64,000 bases of DNA, from NCBI GenBank assembly GCA_024707385.1, contig JANPZW010000015.1:558001-622000 (forward strand), in the 5' to 3' direction. Under the pieces are notes generated by a model. The model was not told where the DNA came from, searched no databases, and saw only the letters and a program-made list of their open reading frames with translations. Each line of letters opens with the position of its first letter. The stretch's first letter is position 1. The stretch is from Cellvibrionaceae bacterium. GTDB lineage: Bacteria > Pseudomonadota > Gammaproteobacteria > Pseudomonadales > Cellvibrionaceae. This document shows, piece by piece, positions 8,641 to 17,203 of this stretch. Both the position numbers and the translations under genes were made by a program.

Positions 8641-9425
8641 TCAGGCCGCGGTCAAACCGGTCGGCTGAGTGGTGCAATCGTGAATAAACACCTTCAGCCT
8701 GTCTTTTTCCTCGGTGGATAAGTTGGCGAATCGCAGGCGGATGATGGTGTGATGGAACGGCTTGCGACAGGTGCGGACCTGCTGGATCACAACCTTCGGT
8801 CGCAACACAAAATCGGCATCGATTTCAATCCGGCAGTCACCGGTGCGGGTGAACAGTTTGGGTTTGGCCGCGCCGTAGAACACCATGGCGGAACCTTCTT
8901 CTGAGAGATCGAGCAGATGGCCGCGCAGGCGCGCTGAAAACGGCACCAGTAAATCCACTCGCGGCGCGAGAGAGCTGGCGAAATAAAGTCTTTGACTGAG
9001 ACGGCGATCGGTCAGGATCGCTTTCTCCACTACTTCTGCCACGTAAACGGGAACGGGCGCTGCGCCAATTTCATCGCGCACCACCACCTGCAACAGCATC
9101 ATGCCTTTGCCCATCGGAATATTGAGTTGAAACCGGTCGCCTACAGGCGAACTGGCGGGACGTGGAAAAAGTCATCAAGAAGCATCTTATTGTTCGCTGG
9201 GTCTGCACCGAGAACCAACGTCTGCAGCGAAAATTCATAGGCTCCATTGGTGATGGAGCAGATGGTTTTATGGTGTTCACATTCCTGCAGTGCTCGGATT
9301 TGTGCGGGGCTCCAACTCTCTGGCGGTTTCTCCGGCAACTCCCACATTGGTTTCGGTGACGTCCCCGCGAGTGCGACTGCTGATTTGTCGAAGAACGTCT
9401 GCCGGCGCGAAAGCCAATCAAGCAT
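8641..9425 (-). CDS. PilZ-domain (YcgR-like) c-di-GMP receptor, frame broken
   Basis: Two overlapping minus-strand frames belong to one protein. The first part (from 9425, after AGAGGT) runs MLDWLSRRQTFFDKSAVALA to DDFFHVPPVRL and stops; the second resumes as DRFQLNIPMGKGMMLLQVVV. One more C in the CCC run (plus-strand GGG 9157-9159) joins them as HVPASSPVGDRFQLNIP. The restored protein has about 260 residues: an N-terminal YcgR-like beta domain (to about residue 120), then a PilZ domain with RLSQR (RxxxR) and, about 35 residues on, DLSEEG (D/NxSxxG), both c-di-GMP contacts. YcgR-type proteins slow flagellar motors when c-di-GMP is high; no flagellar gene is nearby, so the target is unknown. 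Confidence 0.8.
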
Positions 9426-9633
9426 GGTGACCTCTGGAGCTGGTTGATGAATTGAGCAATTTGGATGAACAGAACAATTATTTGACGGATAGTCTGGACG
9501 GAGAGCTTATTGCAAACCCCGTTCCCATTAGCTGTTGGTCGATTATCTATTTGATTTATAAGGCTTAATCTTTATGGGGGAGGGTGCGTGTTCCGCGTGC
9601 CGGCAAAAGTTTGCCGTTGTACCTGTCTCTTCA

Positions 9634-9662
9634 TTCACTCCCGCGGTCGAAATCCGTACAAT
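9634..9662 (+). promoter_or_regulatory. Sigma-70-type promoter for ttcA
   Basis: TTCACT, 17-base spacer, TACAAT. The start point would fall near 9668, about 22 bases before the chosen ttcA ATG. Confidence 0.5.
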
Positions 9663-9690
9663 GCGCCGGTTTCTTCCAAAGGTGGTCAAA

Positions 9691-10598
9691 ATGGTTCTCA
9701 ACCAAGAGCGCAAGCATAAACTCGAGTTCAACAAGCTTCAGAAGCGTCTGCGGCGTCTGGTTGGTCAAGCCATTATCGACTTCAACATGATCGAAGAGGG
9801 CGACAAGGTTATGGTCTGCCTGTCGGGTGGGAAGGACTCCTACACCATGCTGGATATACTCCTGGCGCTGCAGAAAACCGCTCCTATCGATTTTGAGCTG
9901 GTGGCGGTCAATATGGACCAGAAGCAGCCTGGGTTTCCGGAGCATGTGCTGCCTGAATACCTCTCTGCTCTCGGGGTGCCGTTCCATATCGTCGAGCGCG
10001 ACACCTATAGCGTGGTCAAATCCGTGATCCCGGAAGGAAAAACCACCTGTGGCCTGTGCTCCCGCCTGCGCCGTGGAACGCTCTATGGTTTTGCGGAAGA
10101 AATCGGCGCTACCAAAGTGGCGCTGGGCCACCACAAGGACGATATAGTAGAGACGCTTTTCCTCAATCTCTTTTACGCCGGCCGTCTTAAAGCCATGCCG
10201 CCCAAGTTGCTGGCGGACGACAAGCGCAATATTGTCATTCGCCCGATGGCCTATTGTCGTGAGGAGGACATCGCCGACTACGCAGTACAGAAAGGATTCC
10301 CAATCATTCCGTGTAATCTCTGCGGCTCTCAGGAAAATCTCCAACGCCAAGTCATCAAGGAGATGCTGCAAGGCTGGGAGAAACAACATCCAGGCAGAGT
10401 TGAGACCATTTTCTCCGCCTTGCAACGGGTATCTCCTTCGCAGCTCGCCGATCAAAACCTGTTCGATTTCGTCAACCTGACTCTCGATCGCAGCGCCCCC
10501 CTGTTGTGCGTGGGGGCGAGGACGAAAGCGGTTGCGGCACCCCGGTTCAATACGAGCCATCAGCAGTCCAAACCCTGGACGTGCTTGAACTTAATTAG
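9691..10598 (+). CDS. ttcA: tRNA 2-thiocytidine(32) synthetase TtcA, 3' end frame broken
   Basis: TtcA thiolates C32 of certain tRNAs, using ATP and a [4Fe-4S] cluster. Visible are the PP-loop LSGGKDSYTML, the Cys pair CGLCSRLRR, and a third conserved Cys in IPCNLCGSQENLQRQ. The start MVLNQERKHKLEF at 9691 is chosen because AAAGGTGG precedes it and because the ATG at 9661 overlaps the probable -10 element. After LFDFVNLTLDRSAP the frame meets six C (10496-10501). With seven C it ends in LDVLELN and a TAG at 10596-10598, like other TtcA C-termini. Read literally it would run to 10716 with an unrelated tail. The catalytic core is unaffected. Confidence 0.92.
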
Positions 10599-10836
10599 CC
10601 CTATCAGCACTGACACATTTTTGTGCCTGCCACTTTATCCAATGTTCCGATTTGGTGCGCAGGCCCGCGGCCGTCTATCGCCTAATACACCGTTGTTTCT
10701 CGCGCCTACCATCTGATTGCGAACGGGCATACCCCTTCGGGAGTTCATGCAAAAATAATCTAAAAATTTTTTCTGGGCCTATTGCATTTGCGTGACGCAT
10801 TTGCGGAAAAGGGCAAAAAAAACTGTCCACAAAAGC

Positions 10837-10845
10837 TGTGGATAA
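10837..10845 (-). promoter_or_regulatory. Perfect DnaA box
   Basis: TGTGGATAA on the plus strand, i.e. TTATCCACA on the minus strand: nine of nine to the DnaA consensus. Near-matches lie immediately on both sides. Confidence 0.6.
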
Positions 10846-11036
10846 GTTGGTGGATAGTCCTTGGGAAATAATGGCTGAAGCCCGGTTTTGCTAGTGTTAC
10901 CTTAGATTGGTTATATTTTGATCTGTTAAAATAAATCTTTGCAAATCAAATGGTTGTGACACTTTATTGAGGTTGTTTATAAAGAGGTGCGGAATTTGTG
11001 AAAGATAATCCCTTGCACTCGTTGTTGCCCCGGCTT

Positions 11037-11045
11037 TGTGCATAA
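11037..11045 (-). promoter_or_regulatory. Consensus DnaA box
   Basis: TGTGCATAA on the plus strand, i.e. TTATGCACA, matching TTATNCACA. It lies exactly 200 bases from the other box and in the same orientation. Confidence 0.45.
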
Positions 11046-11284
11046 AAGTTTCACGCACGACTCCACGGAAAACCAAGGTCATAAAACTTTAACAATCAAG
11101 GATGAATTAGATATGTCGCGCACAAAGCACTCACGGTTATTAAAAAACTGACGTTGCAAGTTTGGAGTGTGAAACTGATCACTTGCCGATAGTCGGCCAG
11201 CCTTGCGTCTTGCTGAATGTGTGCTACAGGGTGGTGCGCGCCAGGGAAGGGATCGGCGCTTTGAGGACCAAAGCGCCGTCAAAA

Positions 11285-11770
11285 TCAATGATGGTGTCCG
11301 CCATCTCCGTGGGCGTGGCCATGGGCGATCTCGTCGGCTGTGGCATCGCGCACCGCAACTACCTCAACATCGAATTTGAGAGTTTTGCCCGCGAACGGGT
11401 GATTGAGGTCGACGTCCACCATGAATTTTCCGACTTTCAAGGCCGTCGCGGTCACAGGACCCTTTTCCGTCTGTACCCGCACGACCATGCCCGCTTTGAG
11501 TCTTTTGGTATTACCCAGCAGATGTTTTATGGGGACCCGCTGAGTCGCGCCTTCACGTACTGGTCCGTAGGCTTCTTCGGGTGACAGGGTCAGGTCGAAC
11601 TTGTCGCCGGCGCTGCGGCCTTCCAAGGCTTTTTCCAAAGCTGCAAGAAGGTTGTCGTGGCCATGGAGGTAGGCAAGGGGAATTCCGTCCGAGGTGTCTT
11701 CCAGATTTTCTCCTGCTGCATCCCGCAGTTGGTAGACGATAGAGACGACTTTATCTTTCTCGATTTGCAT
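11285..11770 (-). CDS. slyD: SlyD-type FKBP peptidyl-prolyl isomerase
   Basis: Cytosolic prolyl isomerase and chaperone that also stores and delivers nickel. The start is placed at MQIEKDKVVSIVYQLRD; an upstream in-frame ATG at 11806 is disfavoured because it overlaps the -10 element. The FKBP core (DTSDGIPLAYLHG ... ALEGRSAGDKFDLTLSPEEAYG) is interrupted by the insert-in-flap domain (residues about 70-120). The protein ends in a His-rich tail, HGHAHGDGGHHH, suited to Ni2+ binding but shorter than the E. coli tail. It is divergent from the RimK-fusion gene, with 175 bases between their starts. Confidence 0.93.
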   Translation of the reverse strand: MQIEKDKVVSIVYQLRDAAGENLEDTSDGIPLAYLHGHDNLLAALEKALEGRSAGDKFDLTLSPEEAYGPVREGATQRVPIKHLLGNTKRLKAGMVVRVQTEKGPVTATALKVGKFMVDVDLNHPFAGKTLKFDVEVVAVRDATADEIAHGHAHGDGGHHH

Positions 11771-11804
11771 ATAGGTTCCGCTTAAGTGGGGCAAGGTGCG
11801 GCGC

Positions 11805-11810
11805 ATTATA
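11805..11810 (-). promoter_or_regulatory. Perfect -10 element of the slyD promoter
   Basis: TATAAT read on the minus strand, about 35 bases before the slyD ATG. The -35 region (TTCATT, 15-16 bases away) is poor. Confidence 0.5.
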
Positions 11811-11871
11811 AAGAGAAAGAGGAAGAATGAAATTGCCCCTTGCGCCTGCTTTTAATACCCGTCAAAAAGAC

Positions 11872-11899
11872 TTGCTCCGCCAAGATTTTGGGGCATAAT
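11872..11899 (+). promoter_or_regulatory. Sigma-70-type promoter for the protease-RimK fusion gene
   Basis: TTGCTC, 16-base spacer, CATAAT, about 46 bases before the ATG at 11946. Confidence 0.5.
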
Positions 11900-11945
11900 C
11901 CGCCGCACTTACCCCCAGAGCCGCTGATTCAAGAGAATAATAGGC

Positions 11946-13349
11946 ATGACGCAGTACGCTAACGATAAGTCATTGATCGGCAGTGAAGAATGGTGTGCCT
12001 TTCCTTCCCTTGGCATTCCCGCGATCAAAGCGCGGGTAGACTCCGGCGCCAAAACCTCCTGCGTACACGCAGTCAATATCCAGACCTTCAAGCGCAATGG
12101 CGCCAACTGGGTCAGCTTTGAAGTTCATCCCCTGCAGGACAATCGACGCATAGTGGCGCGCTGCGAAGCACCCGTAGTGGACAGGCGCACGGTGCGCAGC
12201 TCCAGCGGCGACAGTGAGAAGCGCCTGGTCATCAAAGTGCCAATGCAACTGGGCGAACAAACCTGGGAGATCGAGCTGACGCTAACCAACCGGGATTCCA
12301 TGGGTTATCGCATGTTGCTCGGCCGCGAAGCCATGGCTGGACGGATGCTCGTCGATCCGGAGGAGCGTTTTATTCAAGGAGATATGACAGAAGAAGTCTT
12401 GCTGGATATCTACGGCAGTTACCAGACGCCGGAGCAGGAAGGTCTCACCATTGGTCTGTTGGCAAGCGACCCCACGCTCTATAGCAATCGCCGTATTATC
12501 GAGGCGGGTGAAGAGCGCGGCCACAAGATGATCTTCCTCAACATCAAGCACTGCTATATCAAGATGGATGCGGAAAAGCCGGAGATCCATTACCGCGGTG
12601 GCAATATCGTTGATGGTCTGGATGCGGTCATTCCCAGAATCCGGCCGAGCATGACGTTTTACGGATGTGCGCTCACGCGGCAGTTCGAGAGTCTCGGAAC
12701 TTTCACCTTGAATACGTCGTCCGCAATAGCCCAGTCACGCGACAAACTCTATTCCTTGCAGCTTCTATTAAAGAATGGTCTGGACATTCCGGTGACGGGA
12801 TTCGCCAATTCGCCGAGCGATACAGGCGATCTGATCGAAATGGTCGGTGGGGCGCCGTTGATCGTGAAATTGCTTGAGGGCGCGCAGGGGCGCGGCGTGG
12901 TATTGGCGGAGACACGCAAGGCTGCGGAGAGTGTGATTAACGCGTTCAAATCCTTGCAGGCCAATTTGCTCGTGCAGGAATTCATCAAGGAGGCGAACGG
13001 CAAGGACTTGCGCCTGTTTGTGATTGACGGCAAAGTGGTGGCCGCCATTGAACGCAAGGCGGCGGCGGGGGAGTTCCGCGCAAATATTCATCAAGGCGGC
13101 ACCGCGAGCATTACCAAAATTTCGCCGGAAGAGCGCAAGCTGGCCATTAAAGCGGCCAAAACGCTGGACCTTTTGGTTGCCGGAGTGGATATTATCCGCT
13201 CGTCTAAAGGGCCTCTGCTGCTTGAAGTGAACTCTTCACCTGGGCTTGAAGGAATTGAAACCGCCACCGGGCGGGATATTGCCGGCATGATGATCAGTGC
13301 AATTGAGAAAAAATTGGACTGGCAACGCAAGCTGGCAACTCATAGCTAA
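11946..13349 (+). CDS. rimK: RimB-like retropepsin/zinc-protease domain fused to RimK glutamate ligase
   Basis: A 467-residue two-domain protein. Residues about 10-150 match the ATP-dependent zinc protease / RimB family (PF05618 type), with the aspartic-protease-like motif ARVDSGAKTSCVHA (Asp about 32) and MGYRMLLGREAM. Residues about 165-460 are an ATP-grasp RimK ligase (LTIGLLASDP, PLIVKLLEGAQGRGV, VQEFIKEANGKDLRLFV, LLEVNSSPGLEGIE). RimK adds glutamates to the C-terminus of ribosomal protein S6; RimB is known in pseudomonads as a protease that removes them. The fusion would place writer and eraser in one chain. In Pseudomonas the rimABK genes are separate, so this is an informative arrangement. 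No frame problems are seen. Confidence 0.88.
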   Translation: MTQYANDKSLIGSEEWCAFPSLGIPAIKARVDSGAKTSCVHAVNIQTFKRNGANWVSFEVHPLQDNRRIVARCEAPVVDRRTVRSSSGDSEKRLVIKVPMQLGEQTWEIELTLTNRDSMGYRMLLGREAMAGRMLVDPEERFIQGDMTEEVLLDIYGSYQTPEQEGLTIGLLASDPTLYSNRRIIEAGEERGHKMIFLNIKHCYIKMDAEKPEIHYRGGNIVDGLDAVIPRIRPSMTFYGCALTRQFESLGTFTLNTSSAIAQSRDKLYSLQLLLKNGLDIPVTGFANSPSDTGDLIEMVGGAPLIVKLLEGAQGRGVVLAETRKAAESVINAFKSLQANLLVQEFIKEANGKDLRLFVIDGKVVAAIERKAAAGEFRANIHQGGTASITKISPEERKLAIKAAKTLDLLVAGVDIIRSSKGPLLLEVNSSPGLEGIETATGRDIAGMMISAIEKKLDWQRKLATHS

Positions 13350-13452
13350 TCCTCTGAGGAAAATCGGAGGTTTTGGGAATTACCATACGGTCGGGTTGAT
13401 TCGTTCGCCGTATCGCCATCTGGGACGGCCTCTTTAACCGATTGAGGGTGCG

Positions 13453-15534
13453 ATGACCAAACCGACATGTGGCGTAAACACTTCCCGATTTTCCAAATTC
13501 TCGACAGCCCTTCATTTATCTGGTTTTTTTCCCGCTCTTACGCTCTGTCTGCTTTTTGTCGGATGTGATTCGCTCCCGCGTAAATCCACCGCTGCGCAGG
13601 CCAATGACTGGCCGCAGTATGACGATACTGATGCGGCTTCTTATATATCCTCCTGCCGGCAGTCCTATCAGCGCGCAAGGGATGCGTTTAATGCTCTGGA
13701 AAAAGCCGAACCCAGCCACCCGCGCGATATTCTCACCGCCATCAATCAACTCGAACTTCTGATCAATGAACCGCTGGGCAGGGCGGGGCTGTTCGCCAAT
13801 GTGCACCCCAATGAGTCAGTGCGCGCTGCTGGGGATGTTTGTGAACAGAAGTTCATGGCGTTGAGCAGTGACATCAATCTGTCCAGGCCGCTGTACGACA
13901 GGTTGATGCAGGTGAATCTTGCCGAACTTGCGGACATGGATCGCTATTACGCCCAGCAAACCCGTCAATTATTTGAACTCGCCGGTGTCGGTCTGACTGA
14001 AGAACAGCGCATTCGCGTGCGCGAATTGAATGCGGAAATCGTCAAGCTCGGGCAGGCGTTCCTCGCCAATATGCGTGAAGATAAACGCCAAGTTGCCATG
14101 GCGCCTGAAGATCTGATCGGTCTGCCTGCGGATTTTATTGCGAGTCATTCCGCCGATGCGCAAGGCAAGGTCGTTCTTTCCACCGACTACCCGGATTATT
14201 TCCCTTTTCTGCAATACGCGACGAACGATAGCGCGCGGCGAAAAATGTACGTGGCGTTCCGCCAGAAGGGTTATCCCGCGAATAAGGCAGTTCTGCAGCA
14301 GCTGTTGGCGGCTCGACACGAACTTGCCAATCTATTGGGATACAGCAATTTTGCCGACTATATAACGGCGGACAAAATGATCGGCTCCGCCGCCAAAGCG
14401 GGCGATTTTATTGATCAAATCACCGTAATCGCCAAACCCAGCGCCGATCGGGACTATGCCGCTTTGCTACAGCGGCTGCGACAGATCGAGCCCGGCGCCA
14501 CTCATGTGAGCGACTGGCAGAAAACCTACCTGGAAAATCTGCTGCGCAATGAAGTCTATGCAGTGGATCCTCAGGAAGTGCGGCAATATTTTTCCTACGC
14601 CAAAGTGAAAGCCGGAATATTTGCCCTGGTAGAGGATTTATTCGGTGTGCAAATCGTGCCCTGGCAAACCGACGTCTGGCATTCATCGGTGGAAACTTAT
14701 GAGGTCCGCGAGCAGGGCAGGCTGGTTGGCCAGTTTTTTCTGGACATGCACCCCAGAGCGGGAAAATACCAGCACGCAGCCCAGTTTGGTATTCGCGATG
14801 GTGTAAAGAATATGCAAACGCCCGTGGCGGCGCTGGTGTGTAATTTTCCCGGTGAGGATGGTGGTGTGGACCTTCTCGAACACGATCAGGTGGAAACTTT
14901 TCTGCACGAATTCGGCCACTTGCTGCATACGCTTTTCGGCGGCGATCTGCCCTGGCTGCGATTTGCGGGGACCAATACGCAAAGAGATTTTGTCGAAGCT
15001 CCATCGCAAATGTTGGAGGAGTGGGTGTGGGATCTGGAGACGCTGCAGACCTTCGCCACTAATAGCGCAGGGGAAGTGATTCCACCGGAATTGGTGCGCA
15101 AGATGAATCAGGCGCGGCATTTTGGTCAGGGCATCTTTGTGCGTCACCAGATGTATTACGCCGCTTTATCTCTCAGTTATTACAGCCAGGATCCCGCCAA
15201 AATTGATCTGGATCGAGTGATGATCGACTTGCAGAATCTCTATTCGCCATTTCCCTATGTGGAGAATACCTATCTGTATGCGAGCTTCGGTCATTTGGAC
15301 GGCTACTCGGCTATGTATTACACCTATATGTGGTCAAAGGTGATTGCCGCTGACATGTTTCGTGAATTCAAAAGAAGTGGGCTGCGCAACCGCGAGCTCG
15401 CCAACCGCTACCGCCATACTATCCTCGCTCCTGGAGCCTCTCGGCCGGCTGCCGAGCTGGTGCGGGAATTTCTCGGCAGACCATTTAATTTCGACGCATT
15501 TGCCGAAGATATGCGCAACGATGTTCGTCCATGA
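13453..15534 (+). CDS. M3 family metallopeptidase, lipoprotein (oligopeptidase)
   Basis: A 693-residue zinc oligopeptidase of the thimet / oligopeptidase A family. The motif HEFGH at residues 485-489 gives the two zinc His and the catalytic Glu; the third ligand is expected in EAPSQMLEEW, about 25 residues on. Unusually for this mainly cytosolic family, it has a signal peptide ending in a lipobox (LCLLFVGC) with Asp after the Cys, which under the E. coli +2 rule means retention in the inner membrane facing the periplasm. The position directly before a peptide ABC operon suggests that it trims peptides for uptake. The start follows GAGGG. Confidence 0.9.
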   Translation: MTKPTCGVNTSRFSKFSTALHLSGFFPALTLCLLFVGCDSLPRKSTAAQANDWPQYDDTDAASYISSCRQSYQRARDAFNALEKAEPSHPRDILTAINQLELLINEPLGRAGLFANVHPNESVRAAGDVCEQKFMALSSDINLSRPLYDRLMQVNLAELADMDRYYAQQTRQLFELAGVGLTEEQRIRVRELNAEIVKLGQAFLANMREDKRQVAMAPEDLIGLPADFIASHSADAQGKVVLSTDYPDYFPFLQYATNDSARRKMYVAFRQKGYPANKAVLQQLLAARHELANLLGYSNFADYITADKMIGSAAKAGDFIDQITVIAKPSADRDYAALLQRLRQIEPGATHVSDWQKTYLENLLRNEVYAVDPQEVRQYFSYAKVKAGIFALVEDLFGVQIVPWQTDVWHSSVETYEVREQGRLVGQFFLDMHPRAGKYQHAAQFGIRDGVKNMQTPVAALVCNFPGEDGGVDLLEHDQVETFLHEFGHLLHTLFGGDLPWLRFAGTNTQRDFVEAPSQMLEEWVWDLETLQTFATNSAGEVIPPELVRKMNQARHFGQGIFVRHQMYYAALSLSYYSQDPAKIDLDRVMIDLQNLYSPFPYVENTYLYASFGHLDGYSAMYYTYMWSKVIAADMFREFKRSGLRNRELANRYRHTILAPGASRPAAELVREFLGRPFNFDAFAEDMRNDVRP

Positions 15535-15580
15535 CGGCGGTTGAATTCTTCTATTTATCGCACAACTCGGATCATTGATC

Positions 15581-17203
15581 ATGCGTCTGACATTTTTGAT
15601 TTTTCTGCTCCTGGGCATGTTTGCGGCCTGCAGCAAAGACACGAGCAAATCTAATGACGGCGCACCATCTGAGCAGGTGTTGCGAATGACCATAGGTGCC
15701 TTTCCCGGCACGATTGATCCTCACCAGGTAACCGATGTTCCAGGCGTGAAAGTTGTTGCGGCATTAATGGAAGGGCTTTTGGTAACCGACTACAAAACCT
15801 TCACGCAGAAACCGGGAGTGGCCGAGTCCTGGGAGGTTTTGGAAGATGGCAGCTTGTTTCGATTCACCTTGCGGGATAATGCCAAATGGTCCAACGGGGA
15901 TCCGATTACAGCGGAGGATTTCGTCTATTCATGGCGTCGAATTTTATCGCCGGCGCTGGGTAATCAATTTGCCATGGATTACTACGCTATTAAAAATGCC
16001 GGGGCTTTTCATCGCGGCGAACTCACCGATTTCGCCCAGGTTGGCGTGACCGCTTTATCAGAGCGAATCGTGGAATTTCGCCTGGAGAGGCGCGACCCAC
16101 TATTTCTGAAGCGCATCGCAGATGTTAAAACCGCTCCAGTTCAGCGGGCGACAGTGGAAAAATTTGGCGCAATTGACGATCCCAACAACGCCTGGGTCCG
16201 GGCGGGAAATTATGTTGGCAATGGCCCTTTTATATTGAAGTACTGGGAGCTGAATCAGATCATTGAACTGGAAAAAAATCCGCATTATTGGGATGCGGAC
16301 AAAATCCTGCTACAAAAACTGCTGCTCAATCCAGCGGAAAATGAATCGGTGGAAGAGCGGCTCTTCCGCTCCGGACAAATCGATATCGCCTATGGCAGCC
16401 GAGTTCCAGTGGACAAGATTGCGCGCTATAAAGCGGAAATGCCGGATGTATTCTTTTCCCAGCCGGCCTATGCGACTTATTTTTACCTCTTCAACACACG
16501 CAAGCCGCCGTTTGACAATGCCGACGTGCGCCGCGCCTTCTCCTACGCTGTAGATAAAGATCTGCTCACGCAACATGTCACCAAAAATGGCGAGGCCGCA
16601 GCTTATGCCTTGTCACCCGTTAGCGAAGCTTATAAACCGCCACAAATGCCGCATTACAACTCGGATCTTGCGCGGGAATATCTGACCAAAGCCGGGTACC
16701 CAGGAGGAAAGGGATTTCCCAGGGTGACCTTGACCTATAACACGGCGGAGCTTCATCAGGCGCTCGCGGTGGCGATACAGCAGATGTGGAAAAAGGAACT
16801 GAATGTGGATGTCGCACTGGAAAATCAGGAGTGGAAAGTATTTCTCAATTTCCGCCAGAACCTGCAACACGATATCGCCCGAGCGGGCTCCTCCAGCACC
16901 TTTGCCGATCCTGTCGATTTCCTGGACTCACTGCGCACCGGACATGGCATGAACGATACCGGTTGGAGCAATCCTGAATTCGATCAACTGGTGGAGTCGT
17001 CCAACGTGGCGCCGACCGAGCAGGAGCGCTATGAACTTTTGTATAAAGCCGAGGGAATCTTATTGGATGAATTGCCGCTGCTGCCGCTTTACTACTACAC
17101 CTATTCTTTTCTCAAAAAACCTTATGTAAAAGGTTTTGAATTCAATATGGTGGACCAGCCGAATTTCAAAGGAGTTTACCTGGATGGTAAAGCTAAACCC
17201 TAG
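15581..17203 (+). CDS. Peptide ABC transporter substrate-binding lipoprotein 1 (OppA/DppA family)
   Basis: Family 5 extracellular solute-binding protein, about 540 residues. The ATG at 15581 starts a signal peptide with lipobox MFAAC; the in-frame TTG six bases earlier is less likely. Family marks are LRDNAKWSNGDPITAEDFVYSWRR split around residue 100, YVGNGPFILKYW, and VRRAFSYAVDK. The sequence resembles MppA/OppA proteins, which bind oligopeptides or murein peptides in the periplasm. It lies 46 bases after the M3 peptidase gene and overlaps the next binding-protein gene by 20 bases, so it belongs to one operon. Confidence 0.9.
   Translation: MRLTFLIFLLLGMFAACSKDTSKSNDGAPSEQVLRMTIGAFPGTIDPHQVTDVPGVKVVAALMEGLLVTDYKTFTQKPGVAESWEVLEDGSLFRFTLRDNAKWSNGDPITAEDFVYSWRRILSPALGNQFAMDYYAIKNAGAFHRGELTDFAQVGVTALSERIVEFRLERRDPLFLKRIADVKTAPVQRATVEKFGAIDDPNNAWVRAGNYVGNGPFILKYWELNQIIELEKNPHYWDADKILLQKLLLNPAENESVEERLFRSGQIDIAYGSRVPVDKIARYKAEMPDVFFSQPAYATYFYLFNTRKPPFDNADVRRAFSYAVDKDLLTQHVTKNGEAAAYALSPVSEAYKPPQMPHYNSDLAREYLTKAGYPGGKGFPRVTLTYNTAELHQALAVAIQQMWKKELNVDVALENQEWKVFLNFRQNLQHDIARAGSSSTFADPVDFLDSLRTGHGMNDTGWSNPEFDQLVESSNVAPTEQERYELLYKAEGILLDELPLLPLYYYTYSFLKKPYVKGFEFNMVDQPNFKGVYLDGKAKP

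Larger units (their letters stand above)
10599..11284. other. 686-bp non-coding gap with DnaA-box-like sites
   Basis: There is no supported gene between the restored ttcA end and slyD. The stretch is AT-rich in its middle (10740-11010). It holds two matches to the DnaA box TTATNCACA in reverse orientation (10837-10845 and 11037-11045), weaker relatives next to the first (TGTCCACA just before it and GTGGATAG just after it), and a 13-mer-like GATCTGTTAAAAT at 10920-10932. No transcription terminator or tRNA is seen. An origin or DnaA-titration role is only a hypothesis. Confidence 0.45.

Noticed and set aside
9631..10560. 309-codon minus-strand open frame opposite ttcA
   Set aside because: Shadow frame; the sense strand encodes a complete PP-loop and Cys motifs.
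10599..10716. Extra C-terminal tail of TtcA
   Set aside because: The tail has no resemblance to TtcA; the alternative frame after one added C ends in a typical C-terminus.
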